Assembly (NCBI GenBank): GCA_023386675.1
Contig: JAEWJG010000368.1
Coordinates: 1-7,033 of the forward strand
Reading direction: 5' to 3'
Source: Actinomycetes bacterium
GTDB taxonomy: Bacteria; Actinomycetota; Actinomycetes; Actinomycetales; Microbacteriaceae
Length of the DNA: 7,033 nucleotides
A program made the translations under genes and the position numbers. Shown piece after piece: positions 1 through 5,361 of this stretch. The notes under the pieces were generated by a model that did no database searches, was not told where the DNA came from, and saw only the letters and a list, made by a program, of their open reading frames with translations. Every line of letters begins with the position of its first letter. The stretch's first letter is position 1.

Positions 1-632
1 TGCGGCGGCTGCTCGACCTCGATGCCGACGCCGAGGCGATCGACGCGGCCCTCGCCGCCGACCCGGCTCTCGCTCCGAGCGTCGCCGCGACGCCCGGGCT
101 CCGGCTGCCCGGCGCGGTGGATGCGGACGAGATCGTCTTCCGGGCGCTCATCGGCCAGCAGATCTCGGTGGCGGCGGCCCGCACGGCGCTGACCCGGCTG
201 ACCGACGCCCTCGGAGAACCGGTCGACCTCGCCGCGCCCGGCGGGGACGCCTCCTTCACCCGGCTCTCCCCCACCGCCGCGGCGATCGCCGAGCGCGGGC
301 GGGAGGTGCTGCGCGGACCCGTGCGCCGGATCGACGCGATCATCGGGGTCGCGGAGGCGCTCGCGAGCGGCACGCTGACTATCGACGTCGGGGAGTCGCG
401 CGACGACCTCGAGCAGCGCCTGCTCGCGATGCCCGGGATCGGACCGTGGACGGCCGGGTACATCGCCCTGCGCGTGCTGGGCAGCCCGGACATCCTCCTC
501 ACCGGCGACCTCGCCCTCCGGCAGGGCGCTGCCCGGCTCGGCCTTCCCTCCGAGGCGCGCGCCCTGGCCGCGTACGGCGCCCGGTGGGCGCCATGGCGCA
601 GCTACGCGGGGCTGCACCTGTGGAGGGCGTGA
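1..632 (+). CDS. alkA: DNA-3-methyladenine glycosylase (AlkA type), 3' part, cut by window edge
   Basis: This is a base-excision repair enzyme that removes alkylated purines such as 3-methyladenine from DNA. The frame is open from base 3 to the TGA at 630-632, giving 209 visible residues; the GTG at 117 is internal, because AlkA-like sequence continues upstream of it. Numbered from base 3, I see GQQISVAAAR at about 51-60 (helical core), the helix-hairpin-helix motif MPGIGPWTAGY at about 143-153, the expected catalytic Asp at about 169 in LTGDLALR, and the C-terminal signature WAPWRSYAGLHLW at about 195-207, which closely matches E. coli AlkA (WKPWRSYALLHIW). Actinobacterial homologues are often fused behind an Ada methyl-acceptor and AraC-type domain; whether that is so here lies outside the window. 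It is the first gene of the plus-strand block. The family call is firm; Ada fusion is only a possibility. Confidence 0.93.
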   Translation, partial: RRLLDLDADAEAIDAALAADPALAPSVAATPGLRLPGAVDADEIVFRALIGQQISVAAARTALTRLTDALGEPVDLAAPGGDASFTRLSPTAAAIAERGREVLRGPVRRIDAIIGVAEALASGTLTIDVGESRDDLEQRLLAMPGIGPWTAGYIALRVLGSPDILLTGDLALRQGAARLGLPSEARALAAYGARWAPWRSYAGLHLWRA

Positions 633-669
633 GAAGCTCCAGCTCCCTGCCCTGGGCACCACCGCAACG

Positions 670-675
670 TAACAT
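670..675 (+). promoter_or_regulatory. -10 hexamer of probable leaderless promoter for the glycosyltransferase
   Basis: TAACAT lies exactly 6 nt before the GTG start at 682, so transcription would begin at or next to the start codon. There is no good -35 box; a small inverted repeat TGCCC-T-GGGCA (648-658) occupies that area. Only a weak GAGA precedes the start as a Shine-Dalgarno alternative. No transcript start is known; this is inferred from position. Confidence 0.5.
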
Positions 676-681
676 CGAGAC

Positions 682-1446
682 GTGCCCACCCTGTCCGTCG
701 TGATCCCCGTGCTGGACGACGCCGAGATGCTCGCGCGCTGCCTGGCCGACCTCGCCGCGCAGCTGCGTCCCGCCGACGAGATCGTGGTGGTCGACAACGG
801 GAGCACCGACGACACGGCCGCGGTCGCCCGCGCGGCGGGGGCCCGCGTGGTCGAGCAGCCCACCCGCGGGATCTGGCCGGCGGCCTCGGCCGGCTACGAC
901 GCCGCAACCGGCGACATCATCGCCCGGCTCGACGCCGACTCGCGGCCGCCGGCCGACTGGCTGCTGCACATCGAGGCGGAGCTCGTCGACTCCCCCGAGG
1001 TCGGCGTCCTCACCGGTCGCGGCGTGTTCTACGACGGCAATCCTGTCGCCTCCGGACTCGGTCAGCTGCTCTACATCGGCGGCTACTTCTGGTCGATGGA
1101 GCTGTGGCTCGGCAACCCGCCGATCTTCGGCTCCAACTTCGCCATGCGCCGCGAGGTGTGGCGGGATGCGCGCGAGCGGGTGCACCGCGACCGGAGCGAC
1201 ATCCACGACGACCTCGACCTGTCGTTCCACCTCGACCTCGGCACGATCGTCCGCTACGACGACCGGCTCGAGGTGGGCATCTCGGCTCGTCCGTTCTCGA
1301 CCTGGAACGGGTTCGGACGGCGGCTGCACTGGGCGTACACGACCCTCGCCATGCACCTCCCGGAGCAGTCGCCGTGGCGGCGCCGCGCCATCCGCCGCCG
1401 TCGCGCGCGCGACGAACGCGACGGAATCTCCGACGCCATGGCCTGA
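682..1446 (+). CDS. Family 2 glycosyltransferase (GT-A fold)
   Basis: This is a 254-residue protein that should transfer a sugar from a nucleotide-sugar donor to an unknown acceptor on the cytoplasmic side. The N-terminus has the GT2 pattern: LSVVIPVLDD (4-13), EIVVVDNGSTDDT (33-45, with the nucleotide-binding Asp38), and the metal-binding DXD as LDADS (83-87). GSNFAMRR (150-157) and HDDLDL (175-180) fall where the acceptor loop and the catalytic-base (ED-like) motif normally lie. The only hydrophobic stretch, about 126-144, is too interrupted for a clear membrane span, so the protein is probably soluble or peripherally bound. The tail is very basic (PWRRRAIRRRRAR, 231-243). The GTG start is chosen because it is where family similarity begins and because of the -10 hexamer 6 nt upstream. 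It lies 49 bp after alkA. Donor and acceptor cannot be deduced; cell-envelope glycan or exopolysaccharide work is the usual role. Confidence 0.9.
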   Translation: MPTLSVVIPVLDDAEMLARCLADLAAQLRPADEIVVVDNGSTDDTAAVARAAGARVVEQPTRGIWPAASAGYDAATGDIIARLDADSRPPADWLLHIEAELVDSPEVGVLTGRGVFYDGNPVASGLGQLLYIGGYFWSMELWLGNPPIFGSNFAMRREVWRDARERVHRDRSDIHDDLDLSFHLDLGTIVRYDDRLEVGISARPFSTWNGFGRRLHWAYTTLAMHLPEQSPWRRRAIRRRRARDERDGISDAMA

Positions 1447-1477
1447 GCGACCGGAGTTCGGCGCACTCACGGATCAC

Positions 1478-1492
1478 CGATAGCCTGTATCG
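1478..1492 (+). promoter_or_regulatory. -10 region inside a short inverted repeat, FAH-gene promoter
   Basis: TAGCCT (1481-1486) is a -10-type hexamer 7 nt before the GTG start at 1494, which suggests a leaderless mRNA; no Shine-Dalgarno precedes the start. The hexamer sits within a perfect 5-bp inverted repeat, CGATA-gcctg-TATCG (1478-1492), which covers the -10 up to the start codon and could be a repressor site. A possible weak -35 (TTCGGC, 1457-1462) lies 18 nt upstream. Five-bp repeats are common by chance, so the operator reading is tentative. Confidence 0.45.
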
Positions 1493-1493
1493 A

Positions 1494-2369
1494 GTGAGAT
1501 TCTCGCACCTCAGCACCGCCGCCGATCCCCGTCCCCGCCTGGCCGCCGTCCTCGGAGACGGCGCCCTCTTCCTCGACCAGGTGATGGAGCGGCCGCCGCG
1601 AGACCTCCAGGAGCTGATCGAGCGGGGCGACGAAGGGCTCGCCGAGGTGCGCGGCGTCGTCGCCGAGGCGGAGGCCGCCGGCGCCGACCTGCCGTCCGTG
1701 CAGAACCTGCGCCACGCGTCCGCGGTGCTGCGTCCCCCGCACGTCATCGCGATCGGCGCCAACTACGCCGCGCACGCCTCGGAGCTGAAACTCCGCACCG
1801 AGAAAGCAGCGACCGTCTTCAACCTCTGGCCCAACTCCCTCACCGGCCACGGCAGCACGACGGCCTGGCCGGCCGACCTGTCCACCCAGGTCGACTACGA
1901 GGCCGAGCTCGGGGTCGTCATGGGCAAGCCCGCCCGCAACGTGCCGGTGCGCGATGCGCTCGACTACGTCTGGGGCTACACCGTCGTCAACGACATCACG
2001 GCGCGCGACCTGCAGTTCTCCGAGGCGCAGTGGTCGCGGTGCAAGTCGTTCGACGGGTTCACGCCGACCGGGCCCGTCGTCGTGACCGCCGACGAGATCC
2101 CCGACCCGCAGGACCTCTGGCTCACGACCAACCTCGACGGCGCCATCCTTCAGGATGCGTCCACCGCCGACATGGTGCGCAGCGTCCCGGAGCTCATCGA
2201 GTTCCTGTCGCGCTCCGTCACCATCCCGCCGGGCACGCTCATCTCCACCGGCAGCCCCGGCGGCGCCGGTTACTCGCGCACCCCGCCGGTCTTCCTGCAC
2301 GACCGCTCGACCGTCACCGTCTCCATCGGCGGGATCGGCTCCCTCACCACGTTCTGCCGCGTCACGTGA
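1494..2369 (+). CDS. Fumarylacetoacetate hydrolase (FAH) family protein
   Basis: This is a 291-residue metal-dependent enzyme of the FAH superfamily, whose members hydrolyse, hydrate, isomerise or decarboxylate acylpyruvate-like and other 2-oxo acids. The layout is complete: an N-terminal domain (1-80), then the catalytic mixed-beta fold beginning at HVIAIGANYAAHASE (83-97). The metal ligands are visible as Glu136 and Glu138 in DYEAELGVV and Asp167 in VVNDITARDLQ. KSFDGFTPTGP (184-194), PPGTLISTGSPGG (245-257) and the closing SIGGIGSL (277-284) are family signatures. The frame is open much further upstream (to 1104), but that part overlaps the glycosyltransferase and is a shadow; GTG 1494 gives the normal FAH N-terminus MRFSHL and has a -10 hexamer 7 nt upstream. 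The gap to the preceding gene is 47 bp. Exact substrate is unknown; bacterial homologues include oxaloacetate decarboxylases, acylpyruvases and hydratases of aromatic catabolism. Confidence 0.92.
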   Translation: MRFSHLSTAADPRPRLAAVLGDGALFLDQVMERPPRDLQELIERGDEGLAEVRGVVAEAEAAGADLPSVQNLRHASAVLRPPHVIAIGANYAAHASELKLRTEKAATVFNLWPNSLTGHGSTTAWPADLSTQVDYEAELGVVMGKPARNVPVRDALDYVWGYTVVNDITARDLQFSEAQWSRCKSFDGFTPTGPVVVTADEIPDPQDLWLTTNLDGAILQDASTADMVRSVPELIEFLSRSVTIPPGTLISTGSPGGAGYSRTPPVFLHDRSTVTVSIGGIGSLTTFCRVT

Positions 2370-2373
2370 CGCG
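2358..2373. promoter_or_regulatory. 16-bp perfect palindrome, candidate operator at -35 of the hydrolase promoter
   Basis: CGCGTCACGTGACGCG reads identically on both strands, is centred on CACGTG, and covers the FAH stop codon (2367-2369). Its right edge is 19 nt before the -10 hexamer of the downstream hydrolase, so it overlaps the -35 position. Dimeric repressors of the TetR, GntR or MarR type bind sites of this shape. As RNA it could instead fold as a 6-bp stem with a 4-nt loop (CGCGTC-ACGT-GACGCG) at the end of the FAH message, but no T-run follows, so a terminator is less likely. Confidence 0.4.
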
Positions 2374-2392
2374 CCGGGGCGCGACGGTGGTC

Positions 2393-2398
2393 TAGCGT
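2393..2398 (+). promoter_or_regulatory. -10 hexamer of probable leaderless promoter for the alpha/beta hydrolase
   Basis: TAGCGT lies exactly 6 nt before the GTG at 2405, the same geometry as the glycosyltransferase promoter. A second overlapping hexamer, TAGCCT (2398-2403), is too close to the start to serve unless transcription begins inside the gene. No Shine-Dalgarno is present. The -35 position is occupied by the 16-bp palindrome rather than a recognisable -35 box. Confidence 0.5.
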
Positions 2399-2404
2399 AG
2401 CCTC

Positions 2405-3319
2405 GTGTCCATCGGAGAGCGGCGACCCGTCACGGGCGACGACGACGAGGCCCGGCGCCTCGACGCCGCGCTGCCCGACATCGACTGGTCGATCGCGCCG
2501 GTCGGCACGGTCTTCTCGCGGTTCGCGGCCCCGAGCGGCGACCTGGCCGTCGCGGCGCTCGGCGATCCGGAGGACCCGCGCGTCGTCCTCATCCCCGGAG
2601 TGACGGGCTCCAAGGAGGACTTCTACCTGCTCGCGCCCATCCTGGTCGCCGCCGGGTACTACGTCCAGAGCTTCGACATGGCCGGGCAGTACGAGTCCGC
2701 CGACGCCGGGCCTCCACCCGGCGAGAAGTACACCTACCCCCTGATGACCGGGGACATCGTGGCGTTCCTCCGCGACGGCGCCCCCGCCCACGTGCTCGGC
2801 TACTCGTTCGCGGGCATCCTGGCGCAGCTGGCGCTGGTGACGCATCCCGGGCTGTTCCGGTCGCTGACGCTGCTGACCGCGCCGCCGGAGCCCGGGCAGT
2901 CGTTCCGCGGTGTGCGCATCATCGGGGCGCTGAGCTGGTTCACCACTCCGCACATCGGCGCGTCTCTCATGATCTGGGGCATCACGACGAACAAGAACAA
3001 GGTGTCGGACAGCCGGCTCGCCTTCGTCCGGTCGCGCTTCGCCCTGACCCGGCGCTCGAGCGTGGATGACATCGTCGGCCTGATGAAGAACGTGCCGGAT
3101 GTGCGGGCGCGCGTCGCAGCCACGCGCATCCCGGTGCTCGTCGCGACCGGCGACCACGACCTCTGGCCGACGCACCTCCACGCCGCCAACGCGAAAGCGC
3201 TGCGCGCCCGGCTGGCGGTCTACCGCACCGGGCACAGCCCCTGCGAGACGGCGCCGCATCAGCTCGGGCGCGACATGGTCGCCCTGTTCCGCGAGGCGGA
3301 GGCGCGGGAGGCGGACTGA
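2405..3319 (+). CDS. Alpha/beta fold hydrolase
   Basis: This is a 304-residue serine-hydrolase-type protein, likely cytoplasmic because no signal peptide or membrane segment is visible. The first 40 or so residues are charged and variable. The fold starts around 59, with the oxyanion-loop segment VVLIPGVTGSKEDF (60-73). The nucleophile elbow is HVLGYSFAG, with Ser134; the usual GxSxG is here G-Y-S-F-A followed by G, a mild variant. A cap region spans roughly 160-235. The acid is most likely Asp252 in VLVATGDHDLWP (Asp250 is the alternative) and the base His277 in RTGHSPCE, so the triad looks intact. GTG 2405 is chosen because it follows the -10 hexamer by 6 nt and no better start lies nearby. 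It starts 35 bp after the FAH gene. Substrate unknown: esterase, lactonase or C-C hydrolase are all possible. Confidence 0.88.
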   Translation: MSIGERRPVTGDDDEARRLDAALPDIDWSIAPVGTVFSRFAAPSGDLAVAALGDPEDPRVVLIPGVTGSKEDFYLLAPILVAAGYYVQSFDMAGQYESADAGPPPGEKYTYPLMTGDIVAFLRDGAPAHVLGYSFAGILAQLALVTHPGLFRSLTLLTAPPEPGQSFRGVRIIGALSWFTTPHIGASLMIWGITTNKNKVSDSRLAFVRSRFALTRRSSVDDIVGLMKNVPDVRARVAATRIPVLVATGDHDLWPTHLHAANAKALRARLAVYRTGHSPCETAPHQLGRDMVALFREAEAREAD

Positions 3320-3361
3320 GCGGTCGACCCCGTGGTCAGGGGATCGCGAGGATGGGCGGCC

Positions 3362-3380
3362 GGGGAATAAGGTTCTCCCC
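3362..3380 (+). promoter_or_regulatory. -10 region of probable leaderless promoter for the 95-aa protein, within a short inverted repeat
   Basis: TAAGGT (3368-3373) stands 7 nt before the ATG at 3381 and no Shine-Dalgarno is present (the bases before the start are TCTCCCC). The hexamer is flanked by a 5-bp inverted repeat, GGGGA (3362-3366) and TCCCC (3376-3380). The promoter reading rests on position and on agreement with the other genes here; the repeat may be coincidental. Confidence 0.42.
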
Positions 3381-3668
3381 ATGACGTACCAGCCCTCATC
3401 AGGGTCGTCGATGCTCCGGTGCGTGCTGATCGCGGACGACGGCGAAGAGACCGTGCTCACCGTGCCGTCCCTCGGCGATCGACCCCCCGGTCGCATCCGC
3501 GTCCCGTCCTCGCTCGGAGACGCCGCCGTCCTGGACGTGTACGCCTTCTCGCACGGCCGCGACGCACCGCCGGAGGCGGTCTACATGTACGTGGCGACCG
3601 TGCCTGTCAGCACGGACGAAGTCGCCGGGACGGAGCCGGGCGAGCACGGCCCGTGGCTGCCCGACTGA
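3381..3668 (+). CDS. Hypothetical protein, 95 residues
   Basis: I do not recognise this family. ATG 3381 to TGA 3666-3668 encodes a small acidic protein, probably cytoplasmic, with no signal peptide, membrane segment or cysteine cluster (one Cys, residue 14). Residues 11-80 alternate short hydrophobic beta-like strands (MLRCVLIADD, ETVLTVPSLG, AVLDVYAFSH, AVYMYVATVPV), suggesting a small all-beta or alpha/beta domain. The N-terminus (TYQPSSGSS) and the acidic, Gly/Pro-rich C-terminus (about 81-95, ending GPWLPD) look flexible. The frame is open upstream to 3099, but that part lies inside the hydrolase gene. ATG 3381 is preferred because of the -10 hexamer 7 nt before it; Met11 (ATG 3411) is an alternative. 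The coding call rests on strong third-position GC bias, on filling the gap between two real genes, and on the promoter. It is 61 bp after the hydrolase and convergent with aspA. Confidence 0.7.
   Translation: MTYQPSSGSSMLRCVLIADDGEETVLTVPSLGDRPPGRIRVPSSLGDAAVLDVYAFSHGRDAPPEAVYMYVATVPVSTDEVAGTEPGEHGPWLPD
3637..3663. terminator. Possible bulged hairpin at the convergent gene ends
   Basis: CGGGC (3637-3641) pairs with GCCCG (3659-3663), and inside it AG-CACGG (3643-3649) pairs with CCGTG and CT (3651-3658), with single-base bulges. It overlaps the last codons of the 95-residue gene and lies 12-38 nt past the aspA stop, so it could help end transcription from either side. No T-run follows on either strand, so it is not a classical intrinsic terminator and may be a by-product of high GC. 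Confidence 0.22.
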
Positions 3669-3674
3669 GCCGCG

Positions 3675-5222
3675 CTACTCGCCCTCCTGGCGGGCCTCCG
3701 CGATCGCGTCCGCCTCGATGACCGGGATGGCCGTCGTGACCACCTCGAGGCCGCTCAGGCGCGCCGGCGACAGCAGGCGGGTGACCTCCTCGCGGCTCAT
3801 CAGCTTCGCCTCGACGACCAGGTCGGCGACGTTGTGCCCGGTGAGCAGCGCCGACTTGGCGAGCGCGGCCGCGGCGGCGTAGCCGATGTGCGGCGTGAGC
3901 GCCGTGATGACGCCGACCGACGAGCCCACCATCGCGCCCAGGCGCTCTTCGTTGGCGGTGATGCCGTCGACGCAGTTGATCCGGAGGGTGTGGAAGGCCT
4001 GCGCCATCCACGTGATGCTCTGCAGCAGGGAGTGGGCGATGACCGGCTCGAAGGCGTTGAGCTGCAGCTGGCCGCCCTCCGCCGCCATGGTCACGGTGAC
4101 ATCCGCGCCCGCGACCGAGAACGCCACCTGGTTGACGACCTCCGGGATGACCGGGTTGACCTTGCCGGGCATGATGCTCGACCCCGCCTGGCGCGCCGGG
4201 AGGTTGATCTCGCCGAGGCCCGCCTGCGGGCCGGACGAGAGCAGCCGCAGGTCGTTGCAGATCTTCGAGAGCTTGATCGCGCTGCGCTTGAGCGAGCCGG
4301 AGAACGACATGAACGCGCCGGCGTCGCTGGTGGACTCGATCAGGTCGGGCGCCGTCTCCAGGTTGAGGCCGGTGATCGCGTTGAGGTGGCGGACCGCCGC
4401 GGACGCGTAACCCGGGTCGGCGGTGATGCCGGTGCCGATCGCGGTCGCGCCGAGGTTGATCTCGGCCAGCAGCCACTTGGTCTCGGTGAGGCGGGCGTGA
4501 TCCTCGGTCAGGGTGGTGGCGAAGCCGTGGAACTCCTGCCCAAGGGTCATCGGCACCGCGTCCTGCAGCTGCGTGCGGCCGACCTTGAGGATGTTGCGGA
4601 ACTCCGCGGCCTTGTGCGCGAACGAGTCGCGGAGCAGCGCCAGCTCGTCGAGGAGGTGCCCGAGCGCGAAGGTGAGGCCGATCTTGATGGCCGTCGGGTA
4701 GGTGTCGTTGGTGCTCTGGCTGCGGTTGACGTCGTCGATGGGGTGCAGGTGGGCGTAGTCGCCCTTCGGGTGGCCGTCGAGCTCCAGCGCGATGTTCGCG
4801 ATGACCTCGTTGGCGTTCATGTTCGTGGAGGTGCCGGCGCCGCCCTGCATCACGCCGACGACGAACTGGTCGTGGAAGCCGCCGTCGATGATGAGCTGGC
4901 AGGCCCGGTCGATCAGCTCGGCCTTGTGCGGCTCCAGCACGCCGATCTCGAGGTTGGCGCGGGCGGCGGCCTGCTTGACCGCGGCGAGCGCGACGATGAG
5001 GTCCGGGTAGACCGAGATGGGCCGCTTCGCGATGGGGAAGTTCTCGAGCGCGCGGGACGTGTGGATGCCCCAGTACGCTTCGGCGGGGATCTCCCGCGAG
5101 CCGAGCGAGTCGGTCTCGGTGCGGGTGGGTCGTCCCTCCACGCTGGGGGTCGGGACGTCGGACACGTTCACAGACGCGTCGGTCACCACGGGGATGGTTG
5201 CTGTCGGGTTCACGGTTGGCAC
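3675..5222 (-). CDS. aspA: Aspartate ammonia-lyase (aspartase)
   Basis: This enzyme catalyses the reversible deamination of L-aspartate to fumarate and ammonia, linking amino-acid catabolism to the TCA cycle. It is a 515-residue member of the aspartase/fumarase superfamily, acting as a cytoplasmic tetramer. Numbered from GTG 5222: GSREIPAEAYWGIHTSRALENF (from 41), GAGTSTNMNANEVIAN (128-143), DDVNRSQSTNDTYPTA (163-178), and the superfamily signature loop GSSIMPGKVNP (347-357), containing the catalytic serine and substrate-binding Lys354/Asn356. GIHTSRALENF and the C-terminal CVDGITANEE fit aspartase better than class II fumarase (GxQTxRAxENF), so I call aspA. The start is set by the Shine-Dalgarno GAGAGG 5 nt upstream. 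This adds about 30 residues rich in Val, Thr and Pro before the usual N-terminus, making it longer than the typical 470 or so. It is 139 bp downstream of the aldehyde dehydrogenase and convergent with the 95-residue gene. Confidence 0.92.
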   Translation of the reverse strand: MPTVNPTATIPVVTDASVNVSDVPTPSVEGRPTRTETDSLGSREIPAEAYWGIHTSRALENFPIAKRPISVYPDLIVALAAVKQAAARANLEIGVLEPHKAELIDRACQLIIDGGFHDQFVVGVMQGGAGTSTNMNANEVIANIALELDGHPKGDYAHLHPIDDVNRSQSTNDTYPTAIKIGLTFALGHLLDELALLRDSFAHKAAEFRNILKVGRTQLQDAVPMTLGQEFHGFATTLTEDHARLTETKWLLAEINLGATAIGTGITADPGYASAAVRHLNAITGLNLETAPDLIESTSDAGAFMSFSGSLKRSAIKLSKICNDLRLLSSGPQAGLGEINLPARQAGSSIMPGKVNPVIPEVVNQVAFSVAGADVTVTMAAEGGQLQLNAFEPVIAHSLLQSITWMAQAFHTLRINCVDGITANEERLGAMVGSSVGVITALTPHIGYAAAAALAKSALLTGHNVADLVVEAKLMSREEVTRLLSPARLSGLEVVTTAIPVIEADAIAEARQEGE

Positions 5223-5227
5223 CGTTG

Positions 5228-5233
5228 CCTCTC
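5228..5233 (-). promoter_or_regulatory. aspA Shine-Dalgarno sequence
   Basis: On the minus strand GAGAGG is separated by 5 nt (CAACG) from GTG 5222. It is the only good ribosome-binding site near any of the many in-frame GTG codons at the start of aspA (codons 1, 4, 12, 13, 18, 20 and 28), so it decides the start. Confidence 0.6.
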
Positions 5234-5257
5234 GTCGTGCGTTGGCATGTTCCTGTC

Positions 5258-5280
5258 GCCGGGAGTTCGTGGCCTCCGGC
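5258..5280 (-). promoter_or_regulatory. Small hairpin in the aspA leader
   Basis: On the minus strand GCCGGAG (5280-5274) can pair with CTCCCGGC (5265-5258), leaving one bulged C and an 8-nt loop. It would sit near the 5' end of the aspA message if transcription starts near 5281. It is upstream of, and does not cover, the Shine-Dalgarno; a role in mRNA stability is possible but unproven. Confidence 0.22.
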
Positions 5281-5287
5281 AGTGCCG

Positions 5288-5293
5288 AGCCTA
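5288..5293 (-). promoter_or_regulatory. Candidate aspA -10 hexamer
   Basis: TAGGCT on the minus strand (5293 to 5288) fits the TAGNNT form seen before the other genes of this window. Transcription would start near 5281, giving a leader of about 58 nt. No clear -35 box is present. The neighbouring 14-bp direct repeats upstream support this as a regulated promoter, but only weakly. Confidence 0.35.
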
Positions 5294-5313
5294 CCCCCGG
5301 CTCCCCGGCCTCC

Positions 5314-5358
5314 GATGTACTCACTGTCCGGCGTCCACAGCGGGGATGTACACGGTGT
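5314..5358. repeat. Pair of imperfect 14-bp direct repeats upstream of aspA
   Basis: On the plus strand GATGTACTCACTGT (5314-5327) and GATGTACACGGTGT (5345-5358) match at 11 of 14 positions, sharing an exact GATGTAC, and start 31 bp apart, close to three helical turns. Relative to a start near 5281 for aspA they lie around -40 and -70, where an activator could bind. A shared 7-mer in a gap this size is not rare by chance. Confidence 0.3.
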
Positions 5359-5361
5359 CGA

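Noticed and set aside
648..658. TGCCC-T-GGGCA inverted repeat as an operator for the glycosyltransferase
   Set aside because: Five-bp GC-rich arms are expected many times by chance in this composition; noted only in the promoter entry.
499..1470. 323-codon minus-strand frame across the alkA end and the glycosyltransferase
   Set aside because: It is antisense to two genes with clear family motifs; composition is low-complexity and no start signals are present.
2358..2373. Intrinsic terminator reading of the 16-bp palindrome
   Set aside because: The stem is only 6 bp with a 4-nt loop and no T-run follows, so an operator reading is preferred.
2270..3496. 408-codon minus-strand frame across the FAH end, hydrolase and small gene
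   Set aside because: It is an antisense shadow spanning three plus-strand genes and their promoters, with no domain recognisable in the translation.
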